The notes beneath the pieces were generated by a model, which did not search any database, was not told the origin of the DNA, and saw only the letters and a list, made by a program, of their open reading frames with translations. This document shows, piece by piece, positions 52,128 to 59,831 of a DNA stretch of 64,000 nucleotides; the stretch's first letter is position 1; every line of letters starts with the position of its first letter. Source of the stretch: Methanoculleus bourgensis MS2 (GTDB taxonomy: Archaea; Halobacteriota; Methanomicrobia; Methanomicrobiales; Methanoculleaceae). A program made the translations under genes and the position numbers. The stretch lies in NCBI RefSeq assembly GCF_000304355.2, contig NC_018227.2, positions 1,302,001 to 1,366,000 of the forward strand, in the 5' to 3' direction.

Positions 52128-52301
52128 TAGCGGGTCATTTCACCTTAACTTGAGGGGGCGTTGGAGTGATCGCCGGTCTCTCGCGCTCTCGCGTGAAGTC
52201 CGTGTATCTCCCCCCGACCAGAACCCTTCGCGTCCTTCGCGGCTTCGCGTGAGGTGGCGATCTGCACCAGGACCCACATGGTAAGGTGGAGTTGTCCGCT
52301 A
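52128..52301. mobile_element. MITE-like element D (TAGTGGA family)
   Basis: 174 bp, ends TAGCGGGTCATTTCACCTTA... and ...GGTAAGGTGGAGTTGTCCGC-TA: imperfect inverted repeats homologous to the ends of A-C. Inner half-palindromes CTCGCGTGAAG (52186) and GCGGCTTCGCGTGAGGTGGC (52239). Confidence 0.7.
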
Positions 52302-52304
52302 CCC

Positions 52305-52530
52305 CAGTACTTCGCTAAAATTTTTGAGGAAGCCAACCGGAGGTCAAACCACCGACATCCCTTCGCGGCTTCGCGCCTTTCGCGTGAGGCTTTGTTTGTT
52401 ACGCTTGTACGTTACCTCACGCGAAGCCGCGAAGAACGCGAAGTCCGGGTCCGGGTGCTACCAAATCCTCTTTTTAGCGTCGCGCGAGCCACATCGATCA
52501 TTGCTGGGTGCCAGAATTAGCGAAGTACTG
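52305..52530. mobile_element. MITE-like element, CAGTACTTCGC family
   Basis: Perfect 14 bp terminal repeats CAGTACTTCGCTAA (52305-52318) and TTAGCGAAGTACTG (52517-52530). Interior: CTTCGCGGCTTCGCGCCTTT and CCTCACGCGAAGCCGCGAAG, opposed palindromes. No coding capacity. Confidence 0.7.
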
Positions 52531-52580
52531 TACCCTGAGGTGGAGCCTCATGTGGGTTTCATGGTAAAACGGGTGCGGGG

Positions 52581-53843
52581 TTATGCCGCACCAGGTTCTC
52601 CGGCCTCTTCTTCCGCTATTTTCCTAAGGTTCCATGCCGGGGTGCCGGCATACCCGAGATCGGCCCTCAAGGTCGCTCCAGAGACGTTCAGGGAGGCGGG
52701 AACATCGAAGTAGAGGTAGCCTTTCAGCGACTCGTACCGCTCCAGTGTCTTCTGGTCGAACGACTCCCCAAGTGAGGTGAAGGCCGGGACATCGAGGGGC
52801 GCAAACGTTGTCCCCTGGTATTCAAGTGTGAACGCGCTCCGCCCCGGTGTCTCGATGGAGTAGAGATCGGAGTTACCCTTGTGCCCGAGGTTCGTCGACT
52901 TGACGACGGCGAGGAGGAACATACGCCCTTCGCCTGCCTCAACTTTCATTGCTGATGCATTGACGGGAGCCTCCTGGTACGCCGTTGCGGTCCTGGTAGA
53001 CTCCGCGAGCAGCGAGACCATGTTCTCGCCTGACGGGTCGTCATAGGTGTGGCGTTCCTGGAGAGACAGTATCTCCGGGGACGGCATGACCTGCACCGGC
53101 ATGGCTCCGGCCTGAACGGCGGGTGCTGCTGCCAGGGTGGTGGCAGTGGCGCTCCCCCTCATGGACGCACTGGTCTGCTGGCTTACTGCTTCAAGCCCTT
53201 CCGATGCCTCGACGAGTTCCCTGAAAGCCGTCGGCGCGGATTCTGGGGTGTCGAGGAGTTCCCGGCTGGCCGCGGAGTAGGCCGCAAGCGACCTGATGAA
53301 CTCGTCTTTTGTGGGCTGCTGTCCGGGAGATACCTGGAACGATTGCACCTCACCAAGCAGCCGGGTGGAGAGCGCATGCAGGTCGTCCGCCGCAACAGAG
53401 GCTGCACCTGCGTCCTGCAGGTAGAGAGCATGGGCGTGCTCCATCGAGAGTTTCATCAGGCTGATCCCGGCGGTGTTGATCAAACCCGTCAACCGTTCAT
53501 CGTCATAGTGGCCGGTCCATTCGGGAGGGGCATCATCAGGGAGGACCGGCGAGGCTGATGTTTCGCTGCCGTTCTGGATGGCAGGCATCACCAGTTCCTC
53601 ATCGGCGCCGGGGGGCAGGTCAGTGGTCTCCTCCCCGCCAGGAGGCTCCGGGACGCCGGATGGCTCCGTTCCGTTCTCTGCCGCCAGCAGATCGCCGGGC
53701 GAGAGCTGCAAAAGTTCCCCTGACTCCACTGCTGCAAGCCCGTGACCAGGGTCGGCAACGGCCGGCGTGGAGATGAGGAATCCCGCGCAAATGGCGATTC
53801 CGAGAGCAATAAGAGCGTTTGCGTGGTGCTTGCTCATGCGCAT
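52581..53843 (-). CDS. Secreted protein with C-terminal DUF4352-like beta domain
   Basis: 420 residues from the ATG at 53843 (a second ATG two codons later is possible); a TATA run ATTAATATT about 25 nt upstream suggests a leaderless start. Signal peptide NALIALGIAICAGFLISTPAVADP, an acidic Pro/Glu linker (about 50-105), a helical domain (about 110-240, LTGLINTAGISLMKLSMEHA), and a beta domain (about 310-400, EGRMFLLAVVKSTNLGHKGNSDL and STETPGRSAFTLEYQGT-like). The last resembles DUF4352/extracellular Ig-like folds. Function unknown; outside the cell by prediction. Confidence 0.75.
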   Translation of the reverse strand: MRMSKHHANALIALGIAICAGFLISTPAVADPGHGLAAVESGELLQLSPGDLLAAENGTEPSGVPEPPGGEETTDLPPGADEELVMPAIQNGSETSASPVLPDDAPPEWTGHYDDERLTGLINTAGISLMKLSMEHAHALYLQDAGAASVAADDLHALSTRLLGEVQSFQVSPGQQPTKDEFIRSLAAYSAASRELLDTPESAPTAFRELVEASEGLEAVSQQTSASMRGSATATTLAAAPAVQAGAMPVQVMPSPEILSLQERHTYDDPSGENMVSLLAESTRTATAYQEAPVNASAMKVEAGEGRMFLLAVVKSTNLGHKGNSDLYSIETPGRSAFTLEYQGTTFAPLDVPAFTSLGESFDQKTLERYESLKGYLYFDVPASLNVSGATLRADLGYAGTPAWNLRKIAEEEAGEPGAA

Positions 53844-54191
53844 TTTTTATCAAATCTAGAATATTAATATTATTATATTGTCTATTGGAAAAAAAGACCC
53901 CTGTGGCAAAACCGTTTCCGGTATCAATCGAAATCCGCCGTCCATGGACCGGTGCACCGGGAGGTCGGGGTACTGAACTGGAGGCAGGCGTCAAGAACCA
54001 ACGGGAGAATGCAAGCAGCGTCTTGGGAATAGCCTTAAATTGGAAATCAAGTCTCGGTCGGGGGAGAACCGTCCCCCTGGTTCAACCAGAGGCCACGCCT
54101 CATGCGTGCCATGGCAACCCAGTCCTCCCTTCTCCGGGGGCATGCCCGGGAACGGTTCCTCCCCCGGATATTATCGCGCACTGCCTCCGAG

Positions 54192-54222
54192 GTAATGCCC
54201 ACCATGGTCCACTGCCCGGGGC
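54192..54222 (+). repeat. Dispersed core repeat, copy 7
   Basis: GTAATGCCCACCATGGTCCA then CTGCCCGGGGC, followed by GAGCCCGGGG; same flank as copy 2. Confidence 0.7.
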
Positions 54223-54295
54223 GAGCCCGGGGAAATCCACCCTACCGGGGTGTGGACGAGCACCTGAACCCGAACAGGGGGTTAACTGAGTCTGA

Positions 54296-54317
54296 TAATT
54301 CGGAATCGGTGTACTAG
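54296..54317. repeat. Solo end of CTAGTACACC-family element
   Basis: TAATTCGGAATCGGTGTACT-AG matches the left end of the element at 11646 (reverse complement) with one mismatch. No partner end was found nearby. Confidence 0.6.
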
Positions 54318-54461
54318 TCTGGCCTCTCGCCGTGCTTCACGGGTGTTTTGACAATCTGAAGAGAAAGCGTCGGGCGTGGTTATCTTTCTTCAGAGAGAAG
54401 ATCTCCTCCTGTGGAAACATATATGAACTCGCACGGGTTACCGGGATAAGAGGGATACCTG

Positions 54462-54938
54462 ATGGAGATCGTGAAGATCCCGAACATGGATAAAGCAGAG
54501 TATGACCAGCTCATCGAAGAGGGGTTCATCAGCCGTATCGCATTTCAGGGGAATAAATACCCATACATCGCCCCGTTTATCTATGTCTTCGATGGGAAGT
54601 TTCTCTACTTCCTGGCGACCAAGTACGGCAGGAAGAACGCGCTCTTCCGGCAGCACCCGTATGTCTCCGTAGAGATCGAGAAGTATTCGAGCGACCTTTC
54701 CTGTTATACCTTCGTGACAATGCAGGGTTACCTGGTGCAGCTTGAGGACGCGATCGAGAAGAAGATCATCAGGGAGAAGTTCGTGGATATGATCAAGAGG
54801 CACAACCTCTCAAAGAACATCCTTGCCGCGCTCGGTCACAAGCCCGAAGAACCGATCGAGGCGATAGCATCAGAGGAGCGTTCAAATATCTGGAAACTCA
54901 CCGGCGTGACCGACATCGTCGCCTTAAAGAACTTATAA
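54462..54938 (+). CDS. Pyridoxamine 5'-phosphate oxidase-like flavin-binding protein
   Basis: 158 residues from MEIVKIPNMDKA. Split-barrel fold: FISRIAFQGNKYPYIAPFIY, KFLYFLATKYGRKNALFRQH and VSVEIEKYSS, FVTMQGYLVQL. The KY-GRK segment resembles the FMN-phosphate site of the Nim/PNPOx-like family. Cofactor could be FMN or F420. The C-terminal 45 residues are helical and specific. Single gene. Confidence 0.8.
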   Translation: MEIVKIPNMDKAEYDQLIEEGFISRIAFQGNKYPYIAPFIYVFDGKFLYFLATKYGRKNALFRQHPYVSVEIEKYSSDLSCYTFVTMQGYLVQLEDAIEKKIIREKFVDMIKRHNLSKNILAALGHKPEEPIEAIASEERSNIWKLTGVTDIVALKNL

Positions 54939-55385
54939 TCCCGCTGATTGTCTAAAGACACCTTCGCCGGGGAATCTCCCCCGGCAACACCTGTCATAGT
55001 CGGGCATACCTGCGCCCCCACATGAGAATCGTGAAATGTGCCCCGGGATTGGTCGATATACCGGGGCACCGCCCCATGCTCTTTTTCTGGTGGTCGTTGA
55101 CCCGATTGAGCAGGTCTATGAGCAGTGCCGGGGCGCTTCGCTCACCGATCCGTCCGCGCTCCACACCTATCGATGCTCAGGAGCAGCGCCCCGCGCCCGC
55201 TACCTCCCCGCTATTTTCGCCTCATCAGCGCCGAAGCTGCCGACCAGGTGGAGAGAGAATTGAGCGCATCAATGCGATACTCCATCGATTCTCTCAAATC
55301 AACCACAATCGCCAAATCTCCTATTGAAATAATAATATTTTTATAGTCAGATTTAAAACAATAGATACTATCTGATGGTGAACGG
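54939..55385. other. Gap with possible decayed gene and HTH promoter
   Basis: Besides the suspected pseudogene (55036-55300) it holds AT-rich DNA with TTTTTATAGTC (55335-55345), a TATA candidate 40-50 nt before the HTH gene. Confidence 0.4.
55036..55300 (+). pseudogene. Possible frameshifted small gene
   Basis: One frame reads ALFLVVVDPIEQVYEQCRGA-SLTDPSALHTYRCSG and then becomes unconvincing; from about 55205 the next frame reads PPRYFRLISAEAADQVEREL. The two together look like one coding sequence of about 80 residues interrupted near 55195. No family recognised; it may be chance. Confidence 0.3.
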
Positions 55386-55766
55386 ATGAGGTCAGACAAA
55401 GTACGGTATTTTACGCCACGCGATGAAGAACTCGCCGAACTTCTCATGGGTATCGGCATCAAGAGAAACGTCTCAAAAGTGCTCGTATATCTTGCAAATA
55501 CAGATGAAGCGACGTCCCGCGATATCGAGCGGGGCACCGATCTCCGTCAGCCCGAAGTCAGTATCGCCATGCGCTACCTCAGGGAGTGCGACTGGGTAGA
55601 CACCCGTGAGAGCAAGTCGGAGAGCAAAGGACGGCCGGTGAAGATCTACACGCTCTCCCGCCCGATAACAGAGATCATGGATACGATCGAGAAGGAAAAG
55701 AGGAAAGAAGCCCGGCACCAGTTAGACCTTATCCAGAAGATGCGGGAATGTATATCAATGCAGTGA
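55386..55766 (+). CDS. ArsR/MarR-like transcriptional regulator
   Basis: 126 residues. A winged helix (about 20-95): VSKVLVYLANTDEATSRDIE-RGTDLRQPEVSIAMRYLRE, with recognition helix QPEVSIAMRYL, wing KGRPVKIYTLSRP, and a C-terminal dimerisation helix (about 96-126). The DLRQPEVS pattern resembles a family of methanogen HTH proteins of unknown target. Its 3' end overlaps the convergent rpiA by 12 nt. Own promoter as noted. Confidence 0.8.
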   Translation: MRSDKVRYFTPRDEELAELLMGIGIKRNVSKVLVYLANTDEATSRDIERGTDLRQPEVSIAMRYLRECDWVDTRESKSESKGRPVKIYTLSRPITEIMDTIEKEKRKEARHQLDLIQKMRECISMQ

Positions 55767-56453
55767 TACGACGCGACAACCCTTTTCCTCACCAACAATA
55801 ACCGTTATCTTTTCTCTATAGGCGGTAAATAGACCGCATTCCAGCGCGCCGGGGATGGCAGCTATCGCTGTTTCCAGGCTTTCAGGATCCATAATCGCTC
55901 CAAAGTCACAGTCAAGAATGAAGTTGCCGTTGTCGGTGACGACCGGGCCGTCTTTCTTCACCCCCTCCCTGAGGACTGGGCTGGCACCGAGTGCGGCGAG
56001 GCGCCGGGAGACGGGCGCCGAGGCAAATGGGAGCACCTCCACCGGCACAGGGGCGTTTAAGGTCTCTACCATCTTCGTCGGGTCGACGACGATGAGCACC
56101 TCCCGGGCAGCGTCGCAGACGCACTTCTCACGGAGGAGGGCTGCCCCTCGCCCTTTGATCAGGCGGAGATCCGGGTCGGCCTGGTCTGCTCCGTCGATGG
56201 CTGTATCGAGTTTGGGATGCTCATCAAGGCTGGAGAGCGGGATGCCGTACCGGCGTGCCCGGATGGCCGCCTGGTAGGATGTCGGGACGCCGGTGATAGA
56301 TAGGCCATCTTCGGCGATCCGCTCACCCAGCCGCTCCATCGCGAAGAAGACGGTCGAACCGGTACCGAGGCCGATAACCATTCCGTCCTTGATCATTTCA
56401 GCCGCGTGGTAGCCCGCGTTCCGCTTTGACGCTGCCTGCTGCGCTTTATCCAT
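55755..56453 (-). CDS. rpiA: Ribose-5-phosphate isomerase A
   Basis: 232 residues. VIGLGTGSTVFFAMERLGE (about 26-44), TSYQAAIRARRYGIPLS, DGADQADPDLRLIKGRGAAL-LREK (catalytic Asp/Glu/Lys region) and VTDNGNFILDCDFG, all hallmarks of RpiA. Interconverts ribulose-5-P and ribose-5-P. It lies 18 nt after surE on the same strand. In archaea ribulose-5-P comes from the ribulose monophosphate route or other sources. Confidence 0.95.
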   Translation of the reverse strand: MDKAQQAASKRNAGYHAAEMIKDGMVIGLGTGSTVFFAMERLGERIAEDGLSITGVPTSYQAAIRARRYGIPLSSLDEHPKLDTAIDGADQADPDLRLIKGRGAALLREKCVCDAAREVLIVVDPTKMVETLNAPVPVEVLPFASAPVSRRLAALGASPVLREGVKKDGPVVTDNGNFILDCDFGAIMDPESLETAIAAIPGALECGLFTAYREKITVIVGEEKGCRVVSLH

Positions 56454-56471
56454 GTATTCTTCACCTCCGAT

Positions 56472-57263
56472 TCAGATGGCCATGCCGTCGAAGATACCCC
56501 TGAGGTCATCCTTGGCGCGGAACGCCGTGCAGTCGAGCGTGATCGGCGTGATCGAAACATTGCCTTTCTGCACCGCGTGCACATCGGTCCCCTCTTCCGC
56601 ATCCTCGTGCAAGGGCCCGTCGATCCAGTAGTAAGGGCGCCCGCGGGGGTCGAAGCGTTCCTCAACGCCGGTGTAGAAGAGTTTCTCGGCAAGGCGGGTG
56701 ATCTCATAGCCGCCGCGCACCGGTGTCGGGATGTTTACGTTGATGACGTGAGCATTCTCCGGGAACCCGTTCGCGAGGATCTTCTCGCAGATCTCCCGGA
56801 CCACCCGTTTCGCGTCAGAAAATCGGTCTGTGACCCCTGACGGGTCATCGAACTTGTCACCCTGGTCCTCAACCTGCAGCGAGAAGGCGAGGGACGGCAC
56901 CCCCTGGTTGGACGCCTCGAGCGCGGCCCCGACAGTGCCTGAGGTCATGATGGACTCATACGAGAGGTTCTCGCCGATATTGATGCCGCTGACCACGAGG
57001 TCCGGGTTCAGGCGGAGTGCAAACAGCCCGATGATCACGGCATCTGTCGGTTTCCCGCCGACCGAGTATGCCGGCACCCCGTTCATTGTCACCCGGGTTG
57101 CACGAATCGGCTCAAAGATGGAGATCGATCTCCCGACCGCGCTCTGCTGGGTGGCCGGCGCGACCACGGTGACGTCGGCGATCGGTTCAAGCGCCTCGTA
57201 AGCCGCCCAGAGTCCCGCGGACGTGATTCCATCATCGTTGGTGAGCATTATCTTCGGCTTCAT
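56472..57263 (-). CDS. surE: SurE 5'/3'-nucleotidase
   Basis: 263 residues. MLTNDDGITSAGL (metal-binding NDDG), VVAPATQQSAVGRSIS, VVSGINIGENLSY and NVNIP identify the family, a metal-dependent phosphatase of nucleoside monophosphates. Forms dimers or tetramers via the C-terminal arm. Divergent from the mfnD-like gene by 83 nt and probably cotranscribed with rpiA. Confidence 0.95.
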   Translation of the reverse strand: MKPKIMLTNDDGITSAGLWAAYEALEPIADVTVVAPATQQSAVGRSISIFEPIRATRVTMNGVPAYSVGGKPTDAVIIGLFALRLNPDLVVSGINIGENLSYESIMTSGTVGAALEASNQGVPSLAFSLQVEDQGDKFDDPSGVTDRFSDAKRVVREICEKILANGFPENAHVINVNIPTPVRGGYEITRLAEKLFYTGVEERFDPRGRPYYWIDGPLHEDAEEGTDVHAVQKGNVSITPITLDCTAFRAKDDLRGIFDGMAI

Positions 57264-57346
57264 TCGTGCCTATATAGGTCGTTCCTTCGCATCAAACATT
57301 TGCCCGATCGTCAGGGTCAAGTGTTTGTCGGCCAACCTCTACTACG

Positions 57347-58234
57347 ATGAAGGCTTTTCTCGCCGAATACTCCGTATGCAATGATCCCGAACTTGCACCT
57401 GAGGGTGCCGCCATGCTCGCCGCGATCAGCGGGAGTTTTGCCCGGTGCGGCTACGATGTCGTAACGCCGGAGGGGCCCGATTTTGAGGGCGAGATCCGGA
57501 GGCTTGCGCCTGGGTGCGACGTGGGACTGGTTATTGCGCCGGACCATCTCATCTTCCGGTATACGCATCTCCTTGAGCAGTTCACCCACAACATCGGGTG
57601 CGGGAGCATGAATGCAGCCGTCTGCGCAAACAAACAGCGGACAGCAGCGATCCTCGCCCGGCACGAGATAGCGGTACCTCCCGACGCCGGAGAGGGAAGA
57701 CGGGTCGTCAAACCGGTCATGGGCTGCGGCGCACAGGGAGTCAGGCTGACTGATAAGGAGCCGGGCGCCGGCGAGTTCGCCCAGGCCTACCTGGAGGGGG
57801 AGACGCTGAGCGTGAGTCTCGTGGGGAGCCGGGTGACCGGCAACGTCTGCGAGTACTATTCGGGCAACCCACCGCTTCTGCTCGCTATCAACCGGCAGGA
57901 GATCGCCGTCGACGGAGACGGGAATTTCCGGTATCTTGGGGGCGAGACGCCCGTCCACCCTGACCGTGAGGAGGAGATCGTCTCCACCGCCATCCGCGCG
58001 ATGAACGTCCTCGGGTGCCAGGGATATGCCGGGATCGACATCATCGCCGGCGACCGCATCTACGTGGTGGACGTCAACCCGAGACCCACGACCAGCCTGG
58101 TCGGGATTGCGGAGGTCATGGAGGAGGAGATCGCAGATATCCTGGTAGCAGCGTCGCACGGCGAAGCGCCGGCAGAGGTACACCTCTCAGGGGGGGTCCG
58201 GTTTGATAAAGACGGGAGGATCGCCCGGGTATGA
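57347..58234 (+). CDS. mfnD: ATP-grasp ligase, tyramine-glutamate ligase (MfnD) type
   Basis: 295 residues. ATP-grasp: GSMNAAVCANKQRTAAILAR (hinge Lys), VVKPVMGCGAQGVRL (nucleotide-binding loop), EGETLSVSLVG, and VVDVNPRPTTSLVG (Mg-binding Asn-Pro-Arg). MfnD joins tyramine to glutamate in methanofuran synthesis, the cofactor that captures CO2 in methanogenesis. The next gene overlaps by ATGA and looks like MfnF of the same pathway, which supports the call. Confidence 0.82.
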   Translation: MKAFLAEYSVCNDPELAPEGAAMLAAISGSFARCGYDVVTPEGPDFEGEIRRLAPGCDVGLVIAPDHLIFRYTHLLEQFTHNIGCGSMNAAVCANKQRTAAILARHEIAVPPDAGEGRRVVKPVMGCGAQGVRLTDKEPGAGEFAQAYLEGETLSVSLVGSRVTGNVCEYYSGNPPLLLAINRQEIAVDGDGNFRYLGGETPVHPDREEEIVSTAIRAMNVLGCQGYAGIDIIAGDRIYVVDVNPRPTTSLVGIAEVMEEEIADILVAASHGEAPAEVHLSGGVRFDKDGRIARV

Positions 58235-59154
58235 TCGGCATCGATATCGGCGGTGCGAACCTCAAGGTTGTCGACGACGCCGGTGTGCATATCCACTACT
58301 GCCCGCTCTGGCAGGGCGCGCCGCTCGCCGATCTTCTCGAACCCTATGCGGGACCTGCCGCCGTGGTGATGAGCGGAGAACTGGCAGACTGCTTTGCGAG
58401 CAAGATAGAAGGGATCCGGTGGATTGTCGATGCTGTTCATACGGTCATCCCCGGCGCTGCGTTCTACGGCACCGATGCGGCGTTCCACACCCGGCCGGTC
58501 CCGGACCTTGCCGCGGCAAACTGGCTGGCATCAGCCGATTACCTGCGGGAAGAGTACGCTGATGCGGTTCTCCTCGATGTCGGGAGCACCACCGCCGATG
58601 TTATCCCCCTCAACCGCTTTGAGAGCCTCAAAGGGCTGACTGATACCAGGCGGTTGCAGAAGCACTACCTTGTCTACACCGGCATGCTCAGGACGAACGT
58701 CGCGACGCTTCTTTCGTCGGTCACGCTGGACGGGACGGTGACCCCGGTGAGCACCGAGTACTTCGCTGCAAGTGCCGACGCGCACCTCGTACTCGGCCAC
58801 ATCACCCCGGAGGATTACACCTGCCCTGCCCCGGATAACGGCGAAAAAACTCCTGATGCGGCGCTCCGGAGGCTTGCCAGGGTTGTCTGTGCTGATATCG
58901 ATGAGATAGGAAAAGACGGAGCCCTCCAGATCGCCCGGCAGTTCTGGCAGACCCAGCGGACGCTGATCACCCGCGCGGTGGGGCGCGCACTCTTCCAGAG
59001 CGATGCCGACCGGGTTATCACGGCAGGGATAGGAGCGGACCTCTTTGCCCGGGAACTGGATGGCGTGACGTTGAACCGGGAGCTCGGGGTGTTCTCGGAT
59101 GCACTGCCCGCGTATGCGGTCCGGGAGGTGGCGCTACGAGTCGCTGGAGATTGA
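58231..59154 (+). CDS. mfnF: MfnF-type kinase-fold protein, methanofuran assembly
   Basis: 307 residues. The ASKHA fold: IGIDIGGANLKVVD (phosphate 1), VLLDVGSTTADVIPLN (phosphate 2, about 110-125), VITAGIGADLFAREL (adenosine). This is the hydantoinase/H4MPT-linked family to which MfnF belongs; MfnF couples the aminomethylfuran with the tyramine-glutamate unit. The DxGSTT motif and neighbours agree. Coupled by 4 nt overlap to mfnD and to the zinc-ribbon gene. Confidence 0.82.
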   Translation: MIGIDIGGANLKVVDDAGVHIHYCPLWQGAPLADLLEPYAGPAAVVMSGELADCFASKIEGIRWIVDAVHTVIPGAAFYGTDAAFHTRPVPDLAAANWLASADYLREEYADAVLLDVGSTTADVIPLNRFESLKGLTDTRRLQKHYLVYTGMLRTNVATLLSSVTLDGTVTPVSTEYFAASADAHLVLGHITPEDYTCPAPDNGEKTPDAALRRLARVVCADIDEIGKDGALQIARQFWQTQRTLITRAVGRALFQSDADRVITAGIGADLFARELDGVTLNRELGVFSDALPAYAVREVALRVAGD

Positions 59155-59393
59155 CCCTCATCCTGCTCGCGGCATCGGTCATCATCACGGCGGTATCGCT
59201 GGTGCTTGGCTTCCCGTTCTTTTTCCTCTTTCTACTCATACCGCTGATCCCGCTCTTTGGGAGACCGCCTGCCTTGAGGCGCTGCCCGGTCTGCGGGTGG
59301 GAAACCGCAGGCAGCGAGCGCTTCTGCCCCTACGATGGGACCGCGCTCACGCCCAATGGCAGAGATGGAGAGGTTCAAGAGGGAGAGCGGTAG
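59151..59393 (+). CDS. Small membrane protein with C4 zinc ribbon
   Basis: 80 residues from a TTG at 59151 overlapping the mfnF stop. A long hydrophobic stretch (about 3-35, two short helices, GFPFFFLFLLIPLIPLF) is followed by CPVCGWETAGSERFCPYDG, a zinc-ribbon-like C-x2-C-x10-C motif with only one distal Cys, so ligand four may be Asp or missing. Overlap suggests same operon as methanofuran genes; function unknown. It overlaps the minus-strand gene at 59232. Confidence 0.6.
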   Translation: MTLILLAASVIITAVSLVLGFPFFFLFLLIPLIPLFGRPPALRRCPVCGWETAGSERFCPYDGTALTPNGRDGEVQEGER

Positions 59394-59831
59394 CGGGAGA
59401 CCGAAGAGCTCAGCCGCCGGTATCGCACCGAAGTCCCGGGAGGCGTAGTTTCGGATCGTCCCGCGGTCTACGACGATCCCCATCGCCTTGAGATACTGTG
59501 CCACCCTGTTGAATGGCATCTGATGTGACAGGAGGAGGCAGAGGTCGACGATGGGAGAACCAAGGCGCGTATCCTGATAGAAGGGTGCATCCGCGTAGCA
59601 GAGACGGCCGCACTTCTGGCAGTAGAAACGCTTCACGTAGACCCTGATTGTGCGCTCTTCTCCATGCTCGAGTATGACGGCAAATCGCTTTGCCCGCAGG
59701 TCGTGCCCGGCCACCGGGCCACCGCACGACGGACAGGCATCGAGGTCGGTGAACTTCACGCCGTCCATCGATGCCAGAGCGTTTCCCACCAGATCTGCGA
59801 GCATAGGCGGAACAGGTAGTGTTTTCTTCAC
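59232..59831 (-). CDS. Zinc-finger/HTH protein resembling a transposase N-terminus
   Basis: 199 residues from a GTG at 59831. CPSCGGPVAGHDL and FYCQKCGRLCYA form a C4-type finger (about 33-36 and 71-74), then a helix-turn-helix-like LLLSHQMPFNRVAQYLKAMG and DRGTIRNYA. This arrangement is typical of IS transposase N-termini, but no DDE domain follows. The last 54 codons (59393-59232) are antisense to the zinc-ribbon gene. It may be a truncated transposase or a domesticated DNA-binding protein. A frame overlap of 162 nt makes one of the two ends doubtful. Confidence 0.5.
   Translation of the reverse strand: MKKTLPVPPMLADLVGNALASMDGVKFTDLDACPSCGGPVAGHDLRAKRFAVILEHGEERTIRVYVKRFYCQKCGRLCYADAPFYQDTRLGSPIVDLCLLLSHQMPFNRVAQYLKAMGIVVDRGTIRNYASRDFGAIPAAELFGLPLPLSLLNLSISAIGRERGPIVGAEALAACGFPPADRAAPQGRRSPKERDQRYE

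Larger units (their letters stand above)
52113..52580. repeat. Gap composed of two repeat elements
   Basis: Element D (52128-52301) and a second TIR element (52305-52530) lie end to end with only three bases between them. Both are filled with CGCGAAG palindromes. No gene. Confidence 0.7.
53844..54461. repeat. Gap with core repeat copy 7 and a solo element end
   Basis: No gene in 618 bp. GC-rich DNA 54060-54280 includes core copy 7; the CTAGTACACC-family end lies at 54296-54317. AAACATATATGAACTCG (54414-54430) is a TATA candidate for the flavin-binding protein gene. Confidence 0.6.
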
